Of a stretch of DNA of 5,634 nucleotides, positions 1-5,634 are shown piece by piece (within the stretch, counting starts at the first letter, position 1; each line of letters opens with the position of its first letter). The notes beneath the pieces are model-generated. The model worked only from the letters and a program-made list of their open reading frames with translations. It was not told the origin of the DNA and did no database searches. Made by a program: the position numbers and the translations under genes. Source of the stretch: Akkermansiaceae bacterium (GTDB taxonomy: Bacteria > Verrucomicrobiota > Verrucomicrobiia > Verrucomicrobiales > Akkermansiaceae); the NCBI GenBank assembly GCA_903909905.1, contig CAIVXP010000228.1, positions 1 to 5,634 on the forward strand, read 5' to 3'.

Positions 1-78
1 AATTTCAACTCTACCCATCCTAACAAGCTCCTTGCTTCGGTCATCGTTCGCCGCCAAGCTCCGGCAACTTCTAACACC

Positions 79-411
79 ATGGACCTCACCATTCTCAAAA
101 CACTGCACATCGCCGCCGCCTTCGGCCTCTTTGCTTCGCTTGGCTCCACACTGCTTGCCGGCTCGCGCCAAAAGGCGGCCTCGATCCTTCATGGCGTGTC
201 GCTCGTGCTGATCCTGCTGGTCGGCTTCGCCATGCTCAAAAAACCGCCGATGGATCAATATTGGTGGATGGTCAAAATCGGCCTCTGGCTCCTACTCGGC
301 ATCGCTCCGCTCTTCGCCAAGCGCAAAATCCTCCCCGCACCCGCCGTGCTGGTGATCAGCATCGCCGCCGCCGCGGCATCGGCATGGCTCGGCCTCGCCA
401 AGCCATTCTGA
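79..411 (+). CDS. Small four-helix integral membrane protein, function unknown
   Basis: A 110-residue, very hydrophobic protein. Reading the translation suggests four membrane helices, at about residues 4-26, 35-53, 62-80 and 87-106, joined by short loops carrying basic residues (R30, K32, K54, K55, K81, R82, K83). It has no separate signal peptide; the first helix begins almost at the N-terminus. His10 in helix 1, His38 at the start of helix 2 and Lys66 inside helix 3 (WWMVKIGLW) give it the general look of the small SirB/CopD-like membrane protein families, but this is an impression of style, not a recognised family match. The ATG at 79 is preceded by CTAACACC with no Shine-Dalgarno sequence; the ORF is complete and ends in TGA. 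It converges on the transglutaminase gene with 21 bp between stops, so it is not part of that operon. Any operon partner would lie left of the window. Coding status is well supported; function is not. Confidence 0.8.
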   Translation: MDLTILKTLHIAAAFGLFASLGSTLLAGSRQKAASILHGVSLVLILLVGFAMLKKPPMDQYWWMVKIGLWLLLGIAPLFAKRKILPAPAVLVISIAAAAASAWLGLAKPF

Positions 412-444
412 AAAAATTCCCCGCAAACTGCTCTAGATTTTTTC
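410..444. terminator. Possible bidirectional terminator between convergent genes
   Basis: GAAAAAAT at 410-417 and ATTTTTTC at 437-444 form a perfect 8-bp inverted repeat around a 19-base loop. The repeat overlaps the stop codons of both facing genes (TGA 409-411 on +, TAG 435-433 on -). Each strand therefore ends in a T tract just after its own stop codon. The stem is almost all A/T and would be weak, unlike a classic GC-rich intrinsic terminator, so this is only a candidate. The placement between two convergent genes is what makes it worth recording. Confidence 0.3.
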
Positions 445-1314
445 CACCTCCACATGCACTTCCATGCGGCAGTGGCCGTGACCGTGGTAGCTACCCACCA
501 CCGGCGTCACATCGTCATAATCCCTGCCGACAGCCACCTTGACGTATCTTTCATCAGCTAAGGTATTGTTGGTCGGATCAAATCCGATCCATCCCGCCGC
601 AGGAAGATAAACCTCGCACCATGCGTGCGAAGCCTGCGCGCCCACCAGCGTGTCGCGAGGTCCATTGTAAAGGTATCCTGAGGCGTATCTCGCGGCCAAT
701 CCTACCGCACGGCACATAGCCAACATCACATGCGTGAAGTCTTGGCAGACACCACATCTCATTTGAAATGATTCCTCGACCTGCGTGCCCACACCCGTGG
801 CCCCGGGTTCATACCGGAACTCATCATGGATCCATTTCATGAACGCACAGGCACGCCCGTAAACCGAGTCATGACCACTCGCAATATCGACTGACTGCCG
901 CCAGATTTCCGGCGTCCTGCTGACCCGTCGGCTCTCCTGCACATAAGGCCAGATTCGCTCGCGAATCGATGGATCACGATAGGCATCGCGCGTCGCTGTG
1001 CGACTCTCATCGGAAATGTCGAGCGGCAGGTTGTGAACGCGAATGCGGCTCTCGATTTCCAATCGCGAGTGCGCGTCGGGCAACTCAAAGTGATGCGTCA
1101 CATTCTGAAACAAATCCGTGAAGCGCCGGAGGCGCGTCGCCGGCAACACGCGAATCAACGCCGAAATGGTTTTCTGATAGGGAAATGTTCGGGGCTCAAG
1201 ATGCAGCGTGTTCACGCTTTGGGTGACCGGCAGACCATAATGAAAGGTCGTCCTGTGAAGCACGGCGAGCCTCACTCCCGCCACCGATGATTCTGACCCG
1301 GACAAACCGCTCAC
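433..1314 (-). CDS. Transglutaminase-like cysteine hydrolase (bacterial type, N-terminal domain plus core)
   Basis: Papain-fold enzyme of the transglutaminase-like superfamily; bacterial members act as peptidases or amide transferases through a Cys-His-Asp triad. Numbered from the GTG at 1314 (293 aa), a bacterial transglutaminase N-terminal beta domain covers about residues 15-100 (starting RLAVLHRTTFHY). The core follows at about 145-260, with Cys190 in RCGVCQDFTH, His230 in SHAWCEVYLP and Asp246 in GFDPTNN. All three catalytic residues are intact. There is no signal peptide, so it is probably cytoplasmic. Start choice is uncertain: no ATG occurs in the N-terminal part. GTG 1314 overlaps the upstream alpha-E stop as GTGA, typical of translational coupling. 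GTG 1275 would begin VRLAVLHRTTFHY, closer to the usual family start, and GTG 1341 is the longest option. A His-rich patch (HGHGHC, residues 277-282) near the C-terminus is unusual. It is the third gene of the ATP-grasp/alpha-E operon; the family call is secure, the substrate unknown. Confidence 0.92.
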   Translation of the reverse strand: MSGLSGSESSVAGVRLAVLHRTTFHYGLPVTQSVNTLHLEPRTFPYQKTISALIRVLPATRLRRFTDLFQNVTHHFELPDAHSRLEIESRIRVHNLPLDISDESRTATRDAYRDPSIRERIWPYVQESRRVSRTPEIWRQSVDIASGHDSVYGRACAFMKWIHDEFRYEPGATGVGTQVEESFQMRCGVCQDFTHVMLAMCRAVGLAARYASGYLYNGPRDTLVGAQASHAWCEVYLPAAGWIGFDPTNNTLADERYVKVAVGRDYDDVTPVVGSYHGHGHCRMEVHVEVEKI

Positions 1315-2351
1315 TGCTGCTGTTGTTGTTGCATTTGCCACATCGCCAAGGCAGATGACGACCTTGGCTCAGGCACGGCGTTAGCTTGGATGCGATCCGG
1401 CATCAAGACATAACTCTCGAAGACCGCTTCGCCGATCGCGTTGAAACGCTGCTGCAATGCATCAAGGCATTCATGCAACCCGGCACCAAAGGCCTCATCG
1501 ACCGACCCGAAGGCAAGGTCGGCAAGCAGCCTTCCCGTTTCGCGCTCCACCTTGTTTGAAAATGTACCGCGCGGCGTGCCGGAGATTCGATGCAAACTCA
1601 CATCAATGCGCTCAACACAGTAATGCACCGACCGTGGAAAATGCGGCGAAAAGACCAGAAAATCGACCACTCCTTTGGCGCTGATCTGCCTTTCGACCGC
1701 ACGAAACGCACCAAGCGCTCCACACGAACGCAAAATCGCCGACCAATGCAAATGGTCGGATGAAACAACAGCCGCATCATCCTCACCTGACGGCAGATAA
1801 CTTGCTACATCGAGGAAGCGCGTTGTCTTGTCGGCACGCTCGAGATATCTTCCCAAATCCATGAAGTCCCATGCCTCATCGCGCGAAGTGGTCGAAGCAG
1901 CGATGCCCAGAAACGTCACCGCACTTCGCCTCACCCTTTCATAATAACGCGGCGGGTCGGATGCTACGAGGTTCTCCGCCTCTCTGGAACGGGTAAAAAG
2001 ATAAAGCGCATTGAGCTCTTCCCACAGCTCGTCGGAAAGCTGATCGCGCACCGTGCGCGCATTCTCACGCGCCAACGCAATGCACGAAGTGATGCTGTTC
2101 GGGTTTCGCGGATCATCGGTGAGGTAGCGGATCACCTCGCTGCTTCCCGCCTGATCGTAAATCGAATGAAAAGCCTCCTCATCGCCGGTGCTCAAAATGA
2201 TCGGCTGCCAAAATCCACGCAGGCGCTCGCTGTCGAGGCTTTCGGAATCAAGCAGCAACTGCTGGTTCACATCGATCAGTCGCGCGAGGTTGTCGGCCCG
2301 TTCGACATAGCGGACCATCCAGTAAAGCGTGTTGGCAACTCTCGATAACAT
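1311..2351 (-). CDS. Alpha-E domain protein (DUF403 family)
   Basis: A 346-residue all-helical protein of the alpha-E family, nearly always encoded beside a circularly permuted ATP-grasp gene; its biochemical role is not established. The start at ATG 2351 gives MLSRVANTLYWMVRYVERAD, the characteristic N-terminus; the longer frame from GTG 2444 would overlap the upstream gene and add an unrelated 31-residue leader. Further family-like segments are PNSITSCIALARENARTVRD (about 84-103) and the second motif GRYLERADKTTRFLDV (167-182). Residues 14-28 and 168-182 match closely (RYVERADNLARLIDV versus RYLERADKTTRFLDV), pointing to an internal duplication. No membrane segment or signal peptide is visible. 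The end, from about residue 322, is low in complexity (VPEPRSSSALAMWQM followed by six Gln) and lies outside the conserved domain. It starts 10 bp after the ATP-grasp stop, with no Shine-Dalgarno sequence, and its TGA overlaps a GTG of the transglutaminase gene, so all three are probably co-translated. Confidence 0.94.
   Translation of the reverse strand: MLSRVANTLYWMVRYVERADNLARLIDVNQQLLLDSESLDSERLRGFWQPIILSTGDEEAFHSIYDQAGSSEVIRYLTDDPRNPNSITSCIALARENARTVRDQLSDELWEELNALYLFTRSREAENLVASDPPRYYERVRRSAVTFLGIAASTTSRDEAWDFMDLGRYLERADKTTRFLDVASYLPSGEDDAAVVSSDHLHWSAILRSCGALGAFRAVERQISAKGVVDFLVFSPHFPRSVHYCVERIDVSLHRISGTPRGTFSNKVERETGRLLADLAFGSVDEAFGAGLHECLDALQQRFNAIGEAVFESYVLMPDRIQANAVPEPRSSSALAMWQMQQQQQQ
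1314..1331 (-). repeat. CAA/CAG triplet repeat encoding a C-terminal Gln6 tract
   Basis: Read on the minus strand this is (CAA)3(CAG)3 directly followed by the TGA stop of the alpha-E gene, so alpha-E ends MQQQQQQ. The same bases in the overlapping frame read ACA/GCA (Thr-Thr-Thr-Ala-Ala) and run into the candidate GTG start of the transglutaminase gene. Gain or loss of whole triplets would change the glutamine tail without altering either frame. Confidence 0.85.
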
Positions 2352-2361
2352 GGCTGTTTGA

Positions 2362-3798
2362 TCAGTGGCGCAGCACCCAGGTGTCCTTGCTGCCTCCGCC
2401 TTGGGATGAATTGACAATGAGCGAGTCTTTGGTGAGCGCGACACGCGTGAGCCCGCCCGGCACGATCTTCACATCCTTGCCGTAAATGATGTACGGCCGC
2501 AAATCGATGTGGCGGCCTTCGATCGCGCCATCGCACCAAGTCGGAGAGCGCGAGAGCGACACCACCGGCTGCGCGATGTAGTTGCGCGGATCGGCGATGA
2601 TCCTCTCGCGAAACTCCTCGATCTGCTGCTTGCTTGCCGTTGGCCCCATGAGCATGCCATAGCCGCCCGATTCGTTGGCGGCCTTGACCACCAGTTCGGG
2701 CAAGTGACCGAGGATGAATTTCAAATCATTCTCCTCCGAAGCAAGATAGGTCGGCACATTCGGCAAGATCGGTTTTTGGCCGAGGTAATATTCGATGATT
2801 CGGGGCACGAAATAATAGATCACCTTGTCATCCGCGACTCCGGTGCCGACGGCATTTGCCAGCGCGACATTTCCCGCACGATAGGCATTCATCAATCCCG
2901 GCACACCGAGCACCGAGTCCTTGCGGAACACGACCGGATCAATGAAGTCGTCATCAATGCGCCGATAAATCACATCCACTCTTCTGAGCCCGCGGGTGGT
3001 GCGCATGTAAACAAATTGGTCGACGACCACGAGATCGCCGCCTTCCACAATGTCGATGCCCATTTCCCTCGCGAGATAACAATGCTCGAAATAAGCGCTA
3101 TTGTGGCAACCGGGCGTCAGTAGCACGCATACCGGCTTGTCGTCGCGGCGCGGCGAAATGTGATGCAGCATGTCGAGCAAATCGCTCGGATACGAATCGA
3201 CCGGCCTCACTCCCATCGCATCGAAAATCCCCGGAAACGCGCGCTTCAAGGCATTGCGGTTTTCCAAAAGATACGAAGCACCCGACGGACAACGCCCGTT
3301 GTCCTCGAGCACGTAATACTGACCATCGGCGCCGCGGATCAGGTCACTGCCGCAAATGTGAATGTAAATGTCTGCCGGCACATCGACACCGCGAAACTCC
3401 GGCCGGTAGTGCTTGGCCTGCTCGATGTAAAAACGCGGAATAACCCCGTCCTTGAGAATCCGCTGGTCGTGATAAATGTCGTGGAGAAACAGGTTGAGCG
3501 CCACGATCCGCTGGGTGAGTCCCGCTTCAAGGTGCTCCCACTCACCCGCCGGCATCACCCGCGGAATCGGATCAAAGGGAAAAATCCGCTCAGTCCCACG
3601 ATCGTCGTGGTAAACATTGAAGGTGATTCCCTGACGCAGAAAGTACAGCTCGGAGCTAGCCTTGCGGGCGAGGAAATCACGCGGATCGGTGTCGCGAAAA
3701 CGATCCTGCAAGAGGCTGCAATGGTTGCGAACGCCACCATCGGCGGCGAACATTTCGTCGTAAAAAATCCCGGGATCGTAGCCCTCAAACAAATTCAT
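2362..3798 (-). CDS. Circularly permuted ATP-grasp type 2 ligase-like protein (DUF404/DUF407 family)
   Basis: A 478-residue protein of the circularly permuted ATP-grasp family, predicted to use ATP to join a carboxylate to an amine, probably forming a peptide-like product; no substrate is known. Numbered from ATG 3798, visible motifs in order are: YDEMF (13-17); DLIRGADGQYYVLEDNGRCP (152-171) followed by SGASYLLENR, with the acidic E165-D166-N167; LTPGCHNSAYFEHCYLAREM (227-246); YRRIDDDFIDP (278-288); VGTGVADDK (317-325); a Gly-rich nucleotide-binding stretch VVKAANESGGYGMLMGP (370-386); YIAQPVVSLS (407-416); HIDLRPYIIYG (430-440); and NSSQGGGSKDTWVL near the C-terminus. Length is normal for the family and nothing looks missing. 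ATG 3798 gives the expected MNLFEGYDPG start; the upstream in-frame TTG at 3837 adds 13 basic residues that do not look like family sequence. It is the first gene of the leftward operon and diverges from purH. Family assignment is very secure. Confidence 0.95.
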   Translation of the reverse strand: MNLFEGYDPGIFYDEMFAADGGVRNHCSLLQDRFRDTDPRDFLARKASSELYFLRQGITFNVYHDDRGTERIFPFDPIPRVMPAGEWEHLEAGLTQRIVALNLFLHDIYHDQRILKDGVIPRFYIEQAKHYRPEFRGVDVPADIYIHICGSDLIRGADGQYYVLEDNGRCPSGASYLLENRNALKRAFPGIFDAMGVRPVDSYPSDLLDMLHHISPRRDDKPVCVLLTPGCHNSAYFEHCYLAREMGIDIVEGGDLVVVDQFVYMRTTRGLRRVDVIYRRIDDDFIDPVVFRKDSVLGVPGLMNAYRAGNVALANAVGTGVADDKVIYYFVPRIIEYYLGQKPILPNVPTYLASEENDLKFILGHLPELVVKAANESGGYGMLMGPTASKQQIEEFRERIIADPRNYIAQPVVSLSRSPTWCDGAIEGRHIDLRPYIIYGKDVKIVPGGLTRVALTKDSLIVNSSQGGGSKDTWVLRH

Positions 3799-3967
3799 GG
3801 GTTGCCTTTGCCGGGGAAGTAGCACGAGGCGGGCCAAGTTTGCCCAATTGAGAAAAGAACCGCCCCCGCGCGCCCCTATTGCGCTTGCCCCACGCCCGCC
3901 GCTTGGCTAGTGGAGCGCGGCAAATGACGCCTCCAGGCGCCATGCCAACACCCAATCCCCAGACACC
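3799..3967. promoter_or_regulatory. Divergent intergenic region between the ATP-grasp operon and purH
   Basis: These 169 bp must hold the start signals for both directions if neither gene is read from elsewhere. I see no good sigma-70 promoter. The best rightward pair is TTGCCC at 3885-3890 with GCTAGT at 3907-3912 (16-base spacing), which matches the -35 consensus at four of six positions and the -10 at three. The best leftward pair, TTGGGC with GCTACT 18 bases on, is no better. A short dyad CGCCT-CC-AGGCG sits at 3928-3939, in the likely purH leader. The middle part (3861-3900) is strongly C-rich on the plus strand. No riboswitch fold or PurR-like operator was recognised. Confidence 0.35.
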
Positions 3968-5509
3968 ATGCCCATCGCCCGCGCCCTTCTCTCTGTTTCC
4001 GACAAGACCGGCCTCGCCGATTTTGCCCGCGAACTCCACAGCTTCGGAGTCGAACTGCTCTCGACAGGCGGCACCTCCAAGGCCCTGCGCGACGCCGGCC
4101 TCCCGGTGATCGATGTCTCGGAATTCACCGGCGCGCCGGAACTCTTCGATGGCCGCGTGAAAACCCTTCACCCGAAAGTCCACGGCGGCCTGCTTCATCG
4201 CCGTGACGACAAGGACCACCTCGAACAGGCAAAAAATCACGACATCCCGCCCATCGACCTGGTCGTCGTGAACCTCTACCCCTTCGAACAAACTGTCGCC
4301 AATCCCGATGTGACCATGGAAGACGCGATCGAGAACATCGACATCGGTGGACCCTCGATGCTGCGCAGCGCCGCGAAAAACCACTCGCATGTCACAGTGG
4401 TCGTCGACCCCGCCGATTACTCGCGCGTGATCGAGGAAATGAAAGCCCATCATGGCGACACGACCAAAGGCTTCCGCGAACAACTTGCCGTGAAGGTGTT
4501 TCTGCGCACCTCGCAGTACGATGCGGCGATCACCAATTTCCTCGGCCAATCGCGCCGCGGCACCGGCTGCAATTTCACCCTCAGCCTGCCGCTCGAACAA
4601 GAGCTCCGCTACGGCGACAATCCGCACCAGAAGTGCTCGCTCTACGGGAACTTCAACAAGTTCTTCACCCAAGTCCAAGGCAAGGAGCTTTCCTACACCA
4701 ACATCCTCGACATCGAAGCTGCGGCCGACCTGATCCTCGATTTCGTGCGCCCGACCGTCGCAATTCTCAAACACACCAACCCCTGCGGCGTCGGCCAGGA
4801 CGACGAAGACCTGCGCGTCGCATGGCAGAAAGCCTTCGAAACCGACCGTCAGGCTCCCTTCGGCGGCGTGATCGTCTGCAATCGCCCGCTCAACCTCGAA
4901 CTGGCCCGTGTGATCTCGGAAATTTTCACCGATGTCATCATCGCGCCGGAATTCGACGCCGAGGCCCGCGCCCTTCTGCAGAAAAAGAAAAACCTGCGCC
5001 TCATGAAAATGAACGACGGGTACCTGATTGAGAAAAAATCCCCTGTCATCCGCTCCTGCCCCGGTGGCATCATGGTCATGGACCGCGATCACACCGCACT
5101 CGGTCTCGACAACCTCGAATCGAAGGTCGTCACCAAACGCCCGCCGACGGAGGATGAAATGCGCGCGATGCGCTTCGGATGGCGCATTGTGAAGCATGTA
5201 AAATCCAACGCCATCGTTTACGCGAGCAACAACCGCACTCTCGGCATCGGCGCCGGTCAAATGAGCCGCGTCGATTCCTCACGCATCGCGATTTGGAAAG
5301 CGAAGGAAGCCGGACTCGATCTCAAAGGCAGCATCGTCGCCTCCGACGCGATGTTCCCCTTCGCCGACGGCTTGCAATCGGCCATCGACGCCGGTGCCAC
5401 CGCCTGCATCCAGCCGGGTGGTTCTGTTCGCGACGAGGAAGTGATCGCCGCCGCCGACGCTGCCGGCATGGCCATGGTCTTCACCGGCCACCGCCACTTC
5501 AGGCATTGA
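3968..5509 (+). CDS. purH: Bifunctional AICAR transformylase / IMP cyclohydrolase
   Basis: Catalyses the last two steps of de novo purine synthesis: 10-formyltetrahydrofolate-dependent formylation of AICAR to FAICAR, then ring closure to IMP, in the cytoplasm. It is complete at 513 aa, a normal length. The N-terminal MGS-like cyclohydrolase domain (about 1-145) shows SDKTGL (11-16), STGGT (32-36), GRVKTLHPKVHGG (62-74), NLYPF (102-106), NIDIGGPS (123-130) and AAKNH with Lys137. The transformylase domain (about 146-513) has RYGDNPHQ (214-221), the catalytic pair Lys268-His269 in LKHTNPCGVG, VKSNAIVY (411-418), GAGQMSRVDS (428-437), PGGSVRDEEVI (483-493) and the typical FRH end. One motif is slightly unusual: APFGG (296-300) where SAFGG is more familiar. 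ATG 3968 gives the usual MPIARALLSVSDKTG start; CAGACACC before it lacks a Shine-Dalgarno sequence. It diverges from the ATP-grasp operon and I infer no functional link to it. Confidence 0.98.
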   Translation: MPIARALLSVSDKTGLADFARELHSFGVELLSTGGTSKALRDAGLPVIDVSEFTGAPELFDGRVKTLHPKVHGGLLHRRDDKDHLEQAKNHDIPPIDLVVVNLYPFEQTVANPDVTMEDAIENIDIGGPSMLRSAAKNHSHVTVVVDPADYSRVIEEMKAHHGDTTKGFREQLAVKVFLRTSQYDAAITNFLGQSRRGTGCNFTLSLPLEQELRYGDNPHQKCSLYGNFNKFFTQVQGKELSYTNILDIEAAADLILDFVRPTVAILKHTNPCGVGQDDEDLRVAWQKAFETDRQAPFGGVIVCNRPLNLELARVISEIFTDVIIAPEFDAEARALLQKKKNLRLMKMNDGYLIEKKSPVIRSCPGGIMVMDRDHTALGLDNLESKVVTKRPPTEDEMRAMRFGWRIVKHVKSNAIVYASNNRTLGIGAGQMSRVDSSRIAIWKAKEAGLDLKGSIVASDAMFPFADGLQSAIDAGATACIQPGGSVRDEEVIAAADAAGMAMVFTGHRHFRH

Positions 5510-5569
5510 GCGGCGAAGGACCGACGGCGCGCTTCACCCCTCCGCCGGCCCTCATCATGACAATCGCAC

Positions 5570-5634
5570 ATGTGGGATATCACTGAAATTGACCGCGACG
5601 ATTTCCGCAACCTCCTCGCCGAAATCTCTCGCGC
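5570..5634 (+). CDS. Start of an unidentified gene, cut by the window end
   Basis: The ATG at 5570 opens a frame that runs to the window edge with no stop: 21 full codons reading MWDITEIDRDDFRNLLAEIS and onward. The composition is protein-like: acidic and hydrophobic residues alternate as in a helix (FRNLLAEIS) and third positions are mostly C/T/G, as in purH. A stop lies in frame just upstream (TGA 5558-5560), so this is the first possible ATG. It begins 60 bp after the purH stop on the same strand with no clear terminator between, so co-transcription with purH is possible. Too little is visible to name a family. Confidence 0.5.
   Translation, partial: MWDITEIDRDDFRNLLAEISR

Noticed and set aside
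1..78. Promoter for the small membrane protein gene
   Set aside because: TTGCTT at 32-37 resembles a -35 box, but no -10 box occurs at a suitable distance, and the upstream context is outside the window.
261..542. 93-codon plus-strand frame crossing the end of the membrane protein gene
   Set aside because: It is Arg- and Pro-rich low-complexity translation, overlaps two better-supported genes and lacks a start signal.
2352..2444. Longer start for alpha-E at GTG 2444
   Set aside because: The extra 31 residues overlap the conserved C-terminus of the ATP-grasp gene and are not part of the family, whose N-terminus (MLSRVANTLYW) begins exactly at ATG 2351.
2509..3123. 204-codon plus-strand frame opposite the ATP-grasp gene
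   Set aside because: It is antisense to a highly conserved coding region, has no family resemblance, and its composition (many H, R, I and D) is that of a shadow frame.
3160..3822. 220-codon plus-strand frame opposite the start of the ATP-grasp gene
   Set aside because: It is explained as a shadow of the real minus-strand gene; no domain or start signal was seen.
3879..4109. Possible upstream ORF (ATG 3924 or 3942) overlapping the start of purH
   Set aside because: It encodes Pro/Ser/Ala-rich sequence with no start signal, and its frame simply shadows purH. A leader peptide role cannot be supported.
3785..5260. Long (491-codon) open frame on the minus strand opposite purH
   Set aside because: It lies fully antisense to a complete purH with intact motifs. 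Its translation is rich in V, D, G, A, E and H, as expected from reading G/C-biased codons backwards, and shows no recognisable domain.
5525..5547. Hairpin CGGCG/CGCCG after purH as a terminator
   Set aside because: It has only five base pairs with a 13-base loop and no following T tract, so it does not look like an intrinsic terminator.

Overview
This is a chromosomal window from a moderately GC-rich bacterium. The protein style suggests Verrucomicrobiota or a relative: third codon positions rich in G/C, no usable Shine-Dalgarno sequence at any start, and a divergent purH. That placement is an inference, because no rRNA or other strong marker is present. I see no tRNA, rRNA, CRISPR array, insertion sequence, phage gene or replication origin.

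Layout from left to right. (1) A small four-helix membrane protein of unknown role (79-411, +). (2) Facing it, with only 21 bp between the two stop codons, a three-gene leftward operon occupying 433-3798. Its transcription order is a circularly permuted ATP-grasp ligase-like protein (2362-3798), an alpha-E protein (1311-2351) and a bacterial-type transglutaminase-like cysteine hydrolase (433-1314). Spacing is 10 bp at the first junction; at the second the genes overlap in GTGA. (3) A 169-bp intergenic region (3799-3967) from which the operon and purH diverge. (4) purH (3968-5509, +), the bifunctional enzyme for the last two steps of IMP synthesis. It is complete, and all the catalytic motifs I looked for are present. 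(5) The first 21 full codons of another rightward gene (from 5570), cut by the window edge.

The trio in (2) is the most interesting part. The same set of families recurs together in many bacteria. It has been proposed from comparative genomics to be a peptide-bond forming and trimming system: the ATP-grasp protein would make an amide or peptide bond, the transglutaminase-fold enzyme would hydrolyse or transfer it, and alpha-E would be a helical partner. The Anbu-type proteasome-like peptidase often reported beside such operons is not in this window. The product is not established. The operon is therefore a known but functionally unresolved system, not a new one.

Local oddities are a CAA/CAG repeat that gives alpha-E a six-glutamine tail while crossing the junction with the next gene, the lack of any ATG in the N-terminal part of the transglutaminase frame, and an A/T inverted repeat spanning the convergent stop codons.
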